In this document: in pieces, positions 53,944 to 62,572 of the stretch
Layout: each line of letters begins with the position of its first letter
Numbering within the stretch: the stretch's first letter is position 1
NCBI RefSeq assembly: GCF_024228315.1
Contig: NZ_CP100454.1
Location: 3,162,001 to 3,226,000, forward strand
From: Halomarina pelagica
GTDB lineage: Archaea > Halobacteriota > Halobacteria > Halobacteriales > Haloarculaceae
Direction: 5' to 3'
DNA: 64,000 nucleotides
Translations under genes and position numbers: made by a program
The notes under the pieces: generated by a model
What the model was told of the DNA's origin: nothing
Database searches by the model: none
What the model saw: only the letters and a program-made list of their open reading frames with translations

Positions 53944-56900
53944 TCAAGGCTCGTATGAGTCGTAGTTCCGGCGGATTCGGTCCTTGATCTCCTCCTTCGA
54001 GAGGAGGCCATCGCCCGTGAATTTCGTCTCGAACGAATCGATCACCTCGCGGGTCAGATCCGGGTCGGTATCGCTCGTGTGGTACCGAACGATCACGCCG
54101 CGGACGGTGGCGCGCGTTTCTCTCACCGTCATCGGGTCCTCGTACGCGGGTCTCACCACTCGTTCGTGTCCCTCTCGAACCAGTATCCACGTTCGATCCC
54201 GGACGGTACCGCCGATCCGGAAGTTCTCCTGGTTCTTCACGAGTCGCCACGCCATGCGATCACTCGAGACAGTTCGATACGCCCGCCACTCGTATTTCGC
54301 TCCGTGAACCAGTTCACGCGATACTGCCTTGTATCGCGTATCGGAGACGGTACGCCATCTCGTATACTCGTGTTCGTACTCCGTGACGTATTCGGCAGGT
54401 CGCAGGAGGTGGCGTCGAGTTCGACCCGTGGGGTCGTGCGAGTACGACCGCGGAGCGATCGACCAGTACGTGTGCTGCTCTTCCCACGATACGCGCCTGG
54501 TGGTCGTGACCGTGTAGCAACCGATCCAGGGGAGACACTGCCTGCTGTCGACCTCTCGAACCGCAGTTTCCGTCGTCCAGTACTCATACTGTCGCTCTGT
54601 GATATAGATCGCGGGGGACTCCTGAACGCGTCGAGTGTCCCCCGTGAACGCATCACCGCGAGTGCGTCGCCACTCGATATCGGTGTACGGTTCTCTCCAC
54701 GTCAGCGTCTCCGCTCCGGCTACACTCCATTCCGGATGTTCGTCGACGAACAGCCGACGCTGCCAACGCTGGTCGAACAGTTTCTCCCGCGTCTCGTACT
54801 TCGCGTCCCGTACCTTCACCCGCCGCTCGATCTGATATTCGCTCACGTCCGTCGTAACATCCTCCACGGTAAACCCGTAGGACCGGAGCCGCCGCGCTTC
54901 ATCGCGGCTCTCCGCCAGTATCCGGGCTTCGATGGGCTTTTCGATCACGTAGCTCAGTTTCGAGACCCACAACTCCTCGCGGCGCGTCTCGTTGAGATGC
55001 GTCACCGAAACGGTGGGGAGACGATATCGTTCGCGGACGTACCCCGGCCGCGCCTCGTTGAACAGAACCAGCGTCGGTCGCAGTCCCCGGGCGGCCAGAT
55101 CGCCCGCTTCAATCTCGATCACGCCCTCGTAGTACACGGCGTTCTCACCGCCTGGATCATCGCCAGGGGCACCCCTCATTGCCACGAACGGCACCTCGCG
55201 CCATTCTACGATCTCCCCCGCTGAACCGTCCAGTTTCGCACCGATCGATATGTCCGCCGTCTCCCGACGGAGATGAACGGGTTCCGTTTGTACGCGAACG
55301 CGGAGTTTCGTAAACGGAGCGTATGGTTCGTATCGATCGCGATACGTAGTGCGCCACTGTACGGGAATCGACCGTACACGGGTCTCACTGTCGAGTATTT
55401 CGGGGACAAGTCCGGCGTGTGCGCTCCACGTCTGGATCGCTGTTTGACCTTGGCCGTCCTTTAATACAAGTTGCCCATTATCCCAGAAGCTCAATACCGC
55501 CGTCGTATTGTCAGGGGTTATCGGCTTAGCGCCCAATTTCCATCCGAACCTGAGATCACTCCCATCCGGATCGAACGAACCGCTCGCGTCGATCTTGATC
55601 GGCTCGACGTACCCTCCGCTCGTTCCATCGTTCAACGTCCGGAATCTGATCTCGGGGGGACTCGGTGTCACAGAGAATTCCGACAGATCGTCAGACGAAC
55701 GCACCGTTTCGTCGTAACCGTAGTAATCGAAATTGGAGATGACAGTGTAATCACCCGGTTCGAGCCCTGCCCAATACGAATGAACCTCGAGAATTCCGTC
55801 TTCGACGACCTCCTTCTTTCGGGTGACCGTAAATACCTTAGTCGAAGCTTTAGCTCGTAGGTCCACGTACACCCGATCCGGATCCGCCCCGTTCAACGCG
55901 ATCTTCACGACGTGGTGTGCCGTGTACCGCCCCGGATCGATCCGATCGTGGTACGAATCGACCGGTCCGTTCACGAACTCCGCGGAGACGAGTTCGGGGG
56001 TTCCTACCGGCGAGAGCGTTCGGGTCACCGTCGCCGTCTGCCCGCGGGCGTCGATCGCCGTCGCGGTCAGCGTGTAGTTCCGCTTCGGATCGTACTCGCT
56101 CCAGTCGAACGAGAGCGAGTACGAGTCGCTCTCTCGGGCTCGAACGTCGCTCGGGTTCATCGTCGCCGTCTCCGTCCCGAGGCGAGTCACCGTCACCTGG
56201 ACGCGTTCGAGATTACCGAACCCGTCGCTCGCGTCTGCGGTCCCGGAGATTGCCCCCATACGACGGAGGTTCGGGAGCGAGAGCGTCGGTTTCGGATCGG
56301 CGACGACGTCGGTCGTTCCGTCGGGGAAGCGTGCCGTCGTCGTCGAACCGTCGACGTAGGTGACGACGGCACGGAGTTGGTGGAGCCCCGGTTCCCAGGC
56401 GCGCGTACGCTGGCGTCCCGAACCGACCGTCCGTCCGTCGACGATCCAGCGGACGGCGTCGATCGCACCCCAGCCGCCGTCCACGTCTAACTCGTAGCTC
56501 CCCCGGAGCGGTCGCGCGCCGGTGACGAGCGTCGGGCCATCGATCGTCGGCTCACGACCCGCCGCGATCGGCGGGCTCGTCGGCGGATCGGACGCCGGGG
56601 GAGCGGGCGACGGTGGCGTGGCGGACGGCGGGCCGGACGAGGGAGGCCGAGGCGTCGGTGGCGTGGGCGGAGCGGACGGTGCTTCGCTCACGTAGACGTA
56701 GAGCGTGTCGGAGGCGTCGTTTCCGTCGTCGTCGGTGACGGTCACTGTCACCTCGTACCGACCAGTTTCACTCGCTACGAACGTGGTGCGTGGATCCGTC
56801 GGATCCCTCGGTTCGACGCTCCGGTTCGACGGGGTTCGTATCGCCCACTCGTACCGGTCGATGTGGCCGCCAGGATCGCGCGACCCCGTCGCGTCGAGGA

Positions 56901-57045
56901 TGACGGTCGCTCCCCGTTCGACTCGCTGGTCGAGCCCGGCGTCGGCCAGGGGTCGTTCGTCCGGTGCGAGTCCGACGGCGGGTGTGACAGATAGTGACAG
57001 TACGGAGGCGAGGATCAGGAGACGTCGAGCGGTGAGTCCAACCAT
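53944..57045 (-). CDS. Large secreted PKD-domain protein with aromatic/arginine-rich tail
   Basis: 1033 aa. Signal peptide residues 1-26; PKD domain about 30-120 (ADAGLDQRVERGATVILDAT, then YEVTVTVTDDDGND); Pro/Ser/Thr linker 121-165; several Ig-like units to about 680. The last ~300 residues are unusual: Tyr, Trp, Arg and Glu alternate in hairpin-like units (YVTEYEHEYTRWRTV; YKAVSRELVHGAKYEWRAYR), with a tight C-x5-C pair (QCLPWIGCY). No membrane span or sorting motif ends it. GC is visibly lower than in neighbours. A role as a stalk or binding rod is inferred. Confidence 0.75.
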   Translation of the reverse strand: MVGLTARRLLILASVLSLSVTPAVGLAPDERPLADAGLDQRVERGATVILDATGSRDPGGHIDRYEWAIRTPSNRSVEPRDPTDPRTTFVASETGRYEVTVTVTDDDGNDASDTLYVYVSEAPSAPPTPPTPRPPSSGPPSATPPSPAPPASDPPTSPPIAAGREPTIDGPTLVTGARPLRGSYELDVDGGWGAIDAVRWIVDGRTVGSGRQRTRAWEPGLHQLRAVVTYVDGSTTTARFPDGTTDVVADPKPTLSLPNLRRMGAISGTADASDGFGNLERVQVTVTRLGTETATMNPSDVRARESDSYSLSFDWSEYDPKRNYTLTATAIDARGQTATVTRTLSPVGTPELVSAEFVNGPVDSYHDRIDPGRYTAHHVVKIALNGADPDRVYVDLRAKASTKVFTVTRKKEVVEDGILEVHSYWAGLEPGDYTVISNFDYYGYDETVRSSDDLSEFSVTPSPPEIRFRTLNDGTSGGYVEPIKIDASGSFDPDGSDLRFGWKLGAKPITPDNTTAVLSFWDNGQLVLKDGQGQTAIQTWSAHAGLVPEILDSETRVRSIPVQWRTTYRDRYEPYAPFTKLRVRVQTEPVHLRRETADISIGAKLDGSAGEIVEWREVPFVAMRGAPGDDPGGENAVYYEGVIEIEAGDLAARGLRPTLVLFNEARPGYVRERYRLPTVSVTHLNETRREELWVSKLSYVIEKPIEARILAESRDEARRLRSYGFTVEDVTTDVSEYQIERRVKVRDAKYETREKLFDQRWQRRLFVDEHPEWSVAGAETLTWREPYTDIEWRRTRGDAFTGDTRRVQESPAIYITERQYEYWTTETAVREVDSRQCLPWIGCYTVTTTRRVSWEEQHTYWSIAPRSYSHDPTGRTRRHLLRPAEYVTEYEHEYTRWRTVSDTRYKAVSRELVHGAKYEWRAYRTVSSDRMAWRLVKNQENFRIGGTVRDRTWILVREGHERVVRPAYEDPMTVRETRATVRGVIVRYHTSDTDPDLTREVIDSFETKFTGDGLLSKEEIKDRIRRNYDSYEP

Positions 57046-57078
57046 GAGTCCAATACCGAGACGTTCAGGAAATATTAC

Positions 57079-57087
57079 TTATAAAAT
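57079..57087 (-). promoter_or_regulatory. TATA box for the secreted PKD gene
   Basis: ttataaaat, within an AT-rich patch, lies about 38 nt upstream of the start at 57045. Confidence 0.55.
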
Positions 57088-57155
57088 TTCGTAATTGTTC
57101 GAGAGGAAGACTTGCGGCGGGGATCGTGCCGTGACCCCCTAGCCATGTAGCGAAT

Positions 57156-57164
57156 CACTTATCC
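57156..57164 (+). promoter_or_regulatory. TATA box for tyrS
   Basis: cacttatcc is centred 27 nt upstream of the ATG at 57187. Confidence 0.5.
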
Positions 57165-57186
57165 GCGAAAGCGCGGAAGCGAGGCT

Positions 57187-58221
57187 ATGGACACGGCCGA
57201 GCGGCGGGAGCTGGTCACCCGCTACACCGAGGAGGTCGTCACGGAGGAGGAGTTAGCCGAGGTGCTCTCGCGGGAGGAGCCGCGCGCGTACATCGGGTAC
57301 GCGCCGACCGGCGAGATGCACATCGGTCACTTCACGACCATCCGGAAGCTGGCCGACTTCCTCCGGGCGGGCGTGGACGTGACGGTGCTCGTCGCGGACC
57401 TGCACGCCCACCTCGACGACGAGAAGAGCCCGTTCGACCTGCTCGACGCCCGCGCGGAGTACTACCGGGTCGCCATCGAGGCGATGATCGACGCGGCGGG
57501 CGCGGACGGCGAGGAGATCGAGTTCGTGCAGGGCCGAGAGTTCGAACTCGATCGACCGTACACGCTCGACCTCTACCGGATGATCGCGGACACGACCATC
57601 AGCCGCGCACAGCGCGCGGGCAGCGAGGTCGTCCGGCAGTCTGACAACCCGAAGCTCGGCGGACTCGTCTACACGCTGATGCAGAGCCTCGACGTGGCGG
57701 CGCTCGACGCCGACATCGCCTACGGTGGTATCGACCAGCGCGGCATCTACATGCTCGCCCGCGAGCTGCTCCCGAACTACGGCTACGACAAGCCGGTGTG
57801 CGTGTTCGCGCCGCTCCTCTCGGGGCTCTCGGGCGGGAAGATGAGCGCGTCCGAGGCGGGGTCGAAGATCTCGCTCACCGACGACGCCGAGGCGATCCAC
57901 GAGAAGCTCCAGGGGGCGTACTGCCCCGCGGGCGAGGTCGAGGACAACGGCGTCCTCGAGTACGTCCGGTTCCTCGTCTTCCCCATCCTCGGTCAGCGCG
58001 GCGAGGAGTTCGTGGTCGAGCGCCCGGAGAAGTTCGGCGGCGATCTCGTCTACGAGACGTACGACGACCTCGAAGCCGACTTCGTGAGCGAGGAACTGCA
58101 CCCGCTCGACCTGAAGAACGCCGCCGCCGACGCTATCGACCGCGTCGTCGCGCCGATCCGCGAGCGCATACTCGCGGATCCCGACCTCCTGCGGACGGCG
58201 TACCCCGACCTGTACGACTGA
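57187..58221 (+). CDS. tyrS: Tyrosyl-tRNA synthetase
   Basis: 344 aa, short archaeal/eukaryotic form. Class I motifs are YIGYAPTGEMHIGHF and GGKMSASEAGSKI. The tyrosine pocket shows LMQSLDVAALDADIAYGGID, a pattern of the archaeal enzyme. It is monocistronic between the secreted gene pair and a regulator. Confidence 0.95.
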   Translation: MDTAERRELVTRYTEEVVTEEELAEVLSREEPRAYIGYAPTGEMHIGHFTTIRKLADFLRAGVDVTVLVADLHAHLDDEKSPFDLLDARAEYYRVAIEAMIDAAGADGEEIEFVQGREFELDRPYTLDLYRMIADTTISRAQRAGSEVVRQSDNPKLGGLVYTLMQSLDVAALDADIAYGGIDQRGIYMLARELLPNYGYDKPVCVFAPLLSGLSGGKMSASEAGSKISLTDDAEAIHEKLQGAYCPAGEVEDNGVLEYVRFLVFPILGQRGEEFVVERPEKFGGDLVYETYDDLEADFVSEELHPLDLKNAAADAIDRVVAPIRERILADPDLLRTAYPDLYD

Positions 58222-58564
58222 GCGTCCTTGCCTGGGAAAGGTGAATCGATTAGTACGCGTCCCCGAATGTCGTAGTCGGTGGGCGCTCGCGTCCGCGACT
58301 GGACGCCCGCCGAATCGTCAGCGCCCGCCGAACCGTCGAAAGCCACGACGCACGGGAGCGTAGCGACACCAGCGGACGATCCCGGGGGGAGATCTGGGGA
58401 ACTCCTTCCGGGGTCGGCAGTGGTTACCGCCGAACGCGTTTCCGTCGGACGCGTTTCCGTCCGAGTAGCGCGTCGTATTCGGATTTTCGGACGCCGACAC
58501 CGGCGTTCGCGGGCGATCGAGTGGATAGGTTTACCACCCCCTCGGTCGCCAGTAGGAGTGACTC
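58222..58564. other. 343-bp gene-free spacer
   Basis: No credible ORF is found. It holds two direct copies of acgcgtttccgtc (58434-58446 and 58449-58461) and a TATA-like ggtttacca at 58528-58536 before the regulator gene. Nothing else is recognised. Confidence 0.55.
58434..58461. repeat. Direct repeat of acgcgtttccgtc
   Basis: Two exact 13-nt copies lie 15 nt apart (58434-58446 and 58449-58461), about 100 nt upstream of the regulator gene. They may be a binding-site pair or slippage. Confidence 0.6.
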
Positions 58565-59227
58565 ATGGCGACGGTCACGAGGGCGAAGATCCCTGCACAG
58601 GAGTTCGCACTGTACGAAACGCTCCGTGCGGTTCCCGACGTCGAGTTCGAGTGCGAGCGACTCGTGGAGAGCGGGGAGGGAGTCGTGATGCCGCTCCTCT
58701 GGGCGCGAGGGGCCGACCCGGAGACGCTGAACGAGGCGTTCGAAACGGATCCGAGCGTGAGCAACGTCAGGCTCGTCGGGGAGTTCGACGAGGAACTCCT
58801 CTACCGGATGAACTGGATCGAGCAGGTCCACCTGGTGCTCCAGATGCTGACGACGCTCCACGCGACCGTGATGGACGCGTACGGGGACGACCAGTGGTGG
58901 CACCTGCGCGTCCTCTTTCCCGATCGCGCCGCGCTCTCCCGGACGAACGACTTCTGCGAGTCGCGGGGTCTCACGTTCGAGGTCGTCCACGTCCGCGAGA
59001 TGCGCGACGACCCGGTCGGTCGCTTCGGCCTGACGAACGAGCAGTACGAGGCGCTGACGATGGCGTGCGAACGCGGCTACTTCCGGGTACCGCGGGAGAC
59101 GGGGCTCGACGCGCTGGCCGACGACCTCGACATCTCCCACCAGGCGCTCTCCGAGCGACTCCGTCGGGGCACCGAGGCCCTCGTCGAGGAGACCCTTCTG
59201 ATCAGCCCGCTCACGGGGCGACGGTAG
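58565..59227 (+). CDS. Bat-type HTH_10 transcription regulator
   Basis: 220 aa. The C-terminal helix-turn-helix LDALADDLDISHQALSERLRRG is the HTH_10 type of haloarchaeal bacterio-opsin activator-like regulators. The N-terminal part (MATVTRAKIPAQEFALYETL...DVEFECERLV) is the usual Bat sensory fold. The signal is unknown. It stands just before a flavin reductase-like gene and 2-4 kb from the divergent SRPBCC/aldo-keto reductase pair, which it might control; this is inference. Confidence 0.88.
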   Translation: MATVTRAKIPAQEFALYETLRAVPDVEFECERLVESGEGVVMPLLWARGADPETLNEAFETDPSVSNVRLVGEFDEELLYRMNWIEQVHLVLQMLTTLHATVMDAYGDDQWWHLRVLFPDRAALSRTNDFCESRGLTFEVVHVREMRDDPVGRFGLTNEQYEALTMACERGYFRVPRETGLDALADDLDISHQALSERLRRGTEALVEETLLISPLTGRR

Positions 59228-59383
59228 CGCGACGCCGCGGCTTTGCACCGCCGCAACTCCCCGACGACGTTCGACCGCCGATGTCCGCTCGCGTCAGCGT
59301 GAGGATCCGAGCGTCGTACGGTTACGAACGATCGAGAACGCTGCACTGATCGTCGTCGCCGTTTCAGTGGGAGGAGAGATCCG

Positions 59384-59968
59384 ATGGAGATCGACCCGAG
59401 CCGAACGCAGTCGATGTACCGGACGCTGTCGGGCGCGGTCGTACCGCGGCCCATCGCGTGGGTGAGCACGACGAGCGAGGACGGCGTGGACAACCTCGCG
59501 CCGTACAGTTTCTTCAACGTGGTGAGCAGCGCACCGCCGACGCTCCTGTTCGCCCCGGGCGATCGGCCGGGGGGATACACCGACACCGCCCGCAACGCGA
59601 TCGACACGGGCGAGTTCGTGGTGAACGTCGTCGATCGCGCGATGGCCGAGGCGATGAACGCGACGAGCGCGACCCTCCGACGGGGCGAGAGCGAGTTCGA
59701 GCACGCGGGCGTCGAGGCCGCCCCCTCGACCCGCGTGCGACCGCCCCGGGTGGCGGCCTCGCCCGTCTCCTTCGAGTGCGAGCTGACCGACTTCGTCGAG
59801 ATCGGCACCGGGAACGCCGTCTTCGGAGAAGTCGTCTACGCCCACGTGGACGACGCGGTCACGACCGACGGGAAACTCGACGTGACGAAACTCGACGCGG
59901 TCGGCCGCCTCGCGGGGAGCTACTACTGCACCACGCGCGACCGCTTCCGCATGGTTCGGCCCGACTGA
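59384..59968 (+). CDS. Flavin reductase-like FMN-binding protein
   Basis: 194 aa. The split-barrel FMN fold is indicated by LSGAVVPRPIAWVSTTSEDG, APYSFFNVVSSAPPTLLF and GEFVVNVVDRAMAEAMNATS. Members reduce or bind FMN; in haloarchaea the group is poorly characterised. The C-terminal LDAVGRLAGSYYCTTRDRFR is typical. It is monocistronic. Confidence 0.85.
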   Translation: MEIDPSRTQSMYRTLSGAVVPRPIAWVSTTSEDGVDNLAPYSFFNVVSSAPPTLLFAPGDRPGGYTDTARNAIDTGEFVVNVVDRAMAEAMNATSATLRRGESEFEHAGVEAAPSTRVRPPRVAASPVSFECELTDFVEIGTGNAVFGEVVYAHVDDAVTTDGKLDVTKLDAVGRLAGSYYCTTRDRFRMVRPD

Positions 59969-60050
59969 GCGGAAACCCCTCGACGGCGTAGGGGCGCCTC
60001 GAGGATCCGCCGAATTCGACTGCGACAAGCGTTCACACACCAGTTTGCGG

Positions 60051-60063
60051 TATTATTATATTT
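60051..60063 (+). promoter_or_regulatory. TATA box for the zinc-finger gene
   Basis: tattattatattt is centred about 28 nt upstream of the ATG at 60085 and supports that start. Confidence 0.6.
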
Positions 60064-60084
60064 CAAGACGGCTCAGTGGTAGGC

Positions 60085-60321
60085 ATGGTGCACACCTGCC
60101 GGAACTGCAAGCGGACCTTCGACACGGAACTCGAACTCGAACTCCACCAGGACACCTGTTCGGACGCGCAACTGTTCTGCCGGAAGTGCGGCACGCGGTT
60201 CGCGGAGCGACGCGCCACCCGCGACGGCTGGCACTACGCCTGCCCGACCGACGACTGCGACGGCGAGGGCATCGGCGAGGACCTCCTCCGGGTACGGGAC
60301 GCCCTCACGGTCGCCCGCTGA
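60085..60321 (+). CDS. C2H2-like/rubredoxin-like zinc protein
   Basis: 78 aa from ATG 60085 (MVHTCRNCKRTFDTELELEL). Residues 5-25 form a C2H2-like finger (CRNCKRTFDTELELELHQDTC), and a CRKCG...CPTDDC four-cysteine site follows. A GTG 9 bp upstream is a weaker start. Such double zinc proteins are frequent in haloarchaea and are probably nucleic acid- or protein-binding; no target is known. Confidence 0.75.
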   Translation: MVHTCRNCKRTFDTELELELHQDTCSDAQLFCRKCGTRFAERRATRDGWHYACPTDDCDGEGIGEDLLRVRDALTVAR

Positions 60322-60376
60322 GGTCGGTCCCGTCGCCCGCAACGCGGCTCGCTACCCTCGCAGGTGTGCTCGTCGT

Positions 60377-60838
60377 TCACGTCGCCGCTCGCGCCATCTC
60401 CTCTAGCGTCGCGAGCGCACGCCGACAGACGACCGCGTAGCCCGCCGCGAGCGGCGGCACTTCGAAGACGACCCGACAGCCCCCGCCGACGGGTTCGACG
60501 CGGTGTCCCGTCGCCGGCACGGTCGGCGAGAGGTCGAGGACGTTCCGAACGAGGGCGACCGTCGGCGCGCCCACTTCCCACGTCCAGCGGTAGTCGGCGC
60601 AGGAGGTGACCACGAACGGCACCCAGACGCCGCCGGCCGCCTCGGTCACCTGCACGCGTCCGCGCGTCCCCGCCTCGACGTACCGCCGGTCGCACTCGAC
60701 CGCCCGCACGGACGGCCCCCACTCCGGCCAGCGGGTCGTGTCAGTCAGCAGGTCCCAGAGTACGTCCGGCGGCGCGTCCATCCGGCGGCTCACCTCCAGG
60801 CGGTAGCCGTCGGGCGTGTTCCGGAAGGCCAGTCCCAT
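60377..60838 (-). CDS. SRPBCC-family polyketide cyclase/dehydrase-like protein
   Basis: 153 aa. The helix-grip pattern is clear: VSRRMDAPPDVLWDLLTDTTRWPEWGPSVR near the start, then a central beta core and a long C-terminal helix (AVVCRRALATLEEMARAAT). Such proteins bind lipids or hydrophobic small molecules. It diverges from the aldo-keto reductase across a 15-bp perfect palindrome and is probably controlled with it. Confidence 0.83.
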   Translation of the reverse strand: MGLAFRNTPDGYRLEVSRRMDAPPDVLWDLLTDTTRWPEWGPSVRAVECDRRYVEAGTRGRVQVTEAAGGVWVPFVVTSCADYRWTWEVGAPTVALVRNVLDLSPTVPATGHRVEPVGGGCRVVFEVPPLAAGYAVVCRRALATLEEMARAAT

Positions 60839-60861
60839 GTCCGGGGAGAGGAACGCGAACG

Positions 60862-60908
60862 GGATAAAGCGTTCACGGGGATCACCCCGCCCCGTGAACG
60901 CTTTTGCC
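60862..60908. promoter_or_regulatory. Symmetric divergent promoter with 15-bp perfect inverted repeat
   Basis: Perfect arms 60866-60880 and 60890-60904 (aaagcgttcacgggg and its complement) flank a 9-nt spacer. Minus-strand gctttatcc (60862-60870) is 28 nt from the SRPBCC start, and plus-strand gcttttgcc (60900-60908) is about 26 nt from the reductase start. Both TATA boxes therefore overlap the outer ends of the palindrome. Confidence 0.7.
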
Positions 60909-60928
60909 TCCCGACGAGAGGCGGGAGC

Positions 60929-61903
60929 ATGGAGTACACCACGCTGGGCGACACGGGCGTCACCGTCAGCAGGATCTGTCTCGGCTGCATGAGCTTCGGT
61001 AGCTCCGACTGGCGCGACTGGGTGCTCGACGAGGAGGCGGGCGTCGAACTCGTCGAGCGGGCGATCGACCTCGGGATCAACTTCTTCGACACGGCGAACA
61101 TGTACTCGCTGGGCGAGTCAGAGCGCGTCCTCGGGGAGGCGCTCGAGGGGCGGCGCGAGGAGAGCGTCGTCGCGACGAAGGGCTTCTTCCGGATGGACGA
61201 GGACGACCCCAACTCCGGCGGTCTGTCGCGCAAGGCGATCGAGCAGGAACTCGACGCCTCCCTCGACCGGCTCGGGATGGACGCGATCGACCTCTATCAG
61301 ATCCACCGCTGGGACGACGACACGCCGATCGAGACGACCCTCCGGGCGCTCGACGACGCCGTCCGTCGGGGAAAGGTGCGCTACGTCGGAGCCTCCTCGA
61401 TGTGGACCCACCAGTTCGCGGAGGCGTTGCACACCTCCGACCGGCTCGGCCTCGAGCGGTTCGTCACCATGCAGAACCACTACAACCTGCTCTACCGCGA
61501 GGAGGAGCGCGAGATGCTCCCCTACTGTCGCGAGCGGGGGATCGGGGTCATCCCGTGGTCGCCGCTGGCCCGCGGCTACCTGACCCGGCCGCACGAGGAG
61601 TTCGACGCGACCACGCGCGGCAAGACCGACTCCCACGCCCAGCGCCACCCGTACTTCGAGGGGGGCGGGCGGGAGATCAACGAGCGCGTGCGGGAACTGG
61701 CGGACGAGGAGGACGCGACGATGGCACAGATCGCTCTCGCGTGGATGCTCACGAAGGAGTGGGTCGACGCCCCCATCGTCGGGACGACGAGCGTCGAGCA
61801 CCTCGAAGACGCGGTCGCCGCGCTCGACATCTCCCTCGCCGATAGCGACGTCGAGTACCTCGAAGAACCGTACGAACCGGTGCCCATCTCCGGGCACGAG
61901 TGA
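60929..61903 (+). CDS. Aldo/keto reductase
   Basis: 324 aa from ATG 60929 (MEYTTLGDTGVTVSRICLGC). The catalytic tetrad is visible: Asp and Tyr in NFFDTANMYSLGESE, Lys in VVATKGFF and His in DLYQIHRWDDD. NADP is bound through the C-terminal part (IVGTTSVEHLEDAVAAL). Substrate is unknown. It diverges from the SRPBCC gene and shares the palindromic promoter. Confidence 0.9.
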   Translation: MEYTTLGDTGVTVSRICLGCMSFGSSDWRDWVLDEEAGVELVERAIDLGINFFDTANMYSLGESERVLGEALEGRREESVVATKGFFRMDEDDPNSGGLSRKAIEQELDASLDRLGMDAIDLYQIHRWDDDTPIETTLRALDDAVRRGKVRYVGASSMWTHQFAEALHTSDRLGLERFVTMQNHYNLLYREEEREMLPYCRERGIGVIPWSPLARGYLTRPHEEFDATTRGKTDSHAQRHPYFEGGGREINERVRELADEEDATMAQIALAWMLTKEWVDAPIVGTTSVEHLEDAVAALDISLADSDVEYLEEPYEPVPISGHE

Positions 61904-61940
61904 GGGCCGCGACGCTTCGCGGGCTCCCCGTCGTTCGCGT

Positions 61941-62345
61941 CTACGTCGACGTTCGGCGTCCCGTCGGGAGGTCCGGCTCGAACGTCGCGAGGAAGGCGTC
62001 GAAGGCGTCCTCTGCCGGCGGTTCGGACCGTCCCTTCGTTCGAACTCCCCCGTCGTCGAGTTCCTCCTCGTCGTTGAGTTCCTCCTCGTCGTCGAGTTCC
62101 CTCACCTCGTCGAGTTCGATTACGACGGGTTCCCGTCGCACCGTCGGTGCCAGTCGGGTTCCGCCTCGGTACATCGCCGCCACCTGTCGCATGGCGATCG
62201 CCCCCTGGTGGTTCAGCCAGCGCTGCTCGCCGGCGAGCGTCTGCACGGCGTCGTAGACGGCGCGCTGTCCGGAGACCGCCGCGGTCGTCAGCGGTTGCGC
62301 CGTCACGTCCGTCCGCCCCTCGGTCTGTGCGGAGTCTGAACTCAT
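61941..62345 (-). CDS. Hypothetical acidic haloarchaeal protein
   Basis: 134 aa from ATG 62345 ([20 protein letters not shown]). A 45-residue helical block ([20 protein letters not shown]) recalls small coat or phasin-like helices, without firm identity. An acidic stretch repeats the pattern [14 protein letters not shown]. The frame's longer start at 62531 is implausible. Function unknown; only the upstream motif shared with the reductase promoter gives a hint. Confidence 0.65.
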   Translation of the reverse strand: MSSDSAQTEGRTDVTAQPLTTAAVSGQRAVYDAVQTLAGEQRWLNHQGAIAMRQVAAMYRGGTRLAPTVRREPVVIELDEVRELDDEEELNDEEELDDGGVRTKGRSEPPAEDAFDAFLATFEPDLPTGRRTST

Positions 62346-62377
62346 AGTGTGCGTGACAGTGGCGGTCGCGCCACCAC

Positions 62378-62405
62378 CTGCCATCCCCACGCGGGGGGAC
62401 GGCAG
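62378..62405. repeat. Imperfect 11-bp inverted repeat
   Basis: ctgccatcccc (62378-62388) and ggggacggcag (62395-62405) pair except for one position, around a 6-nt spacer, in the spacer before the hypothetical gene. Confidence 0.5.
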
Positions 62406-62477
62406 AGCGGCGCAAAAGCGTTCCGTCGGTCGCTCTCCCGGACAGTCTCCGGGGGCATCGCTCGCCTGTCGCCGATT

Positions 62478-62505
62478 GTCGGTTGCCGGTCGTCGGTTGC
62501 CGGTC
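62478..62505. repeat. Tandem duplication of a 14-mer
   Basis: gtcggttgccggtc occurs twice in direct contact in the spacer between the hypothetical gene and the DUF2071 gene. Confidence 0.65.
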
Positions 62506-62572
62506 GCCGCTCGGCGTTCGTACCCGTTCACGCGGCGACAGCCCGATACCCGCGTCGCCCGTACCGTTCGCT

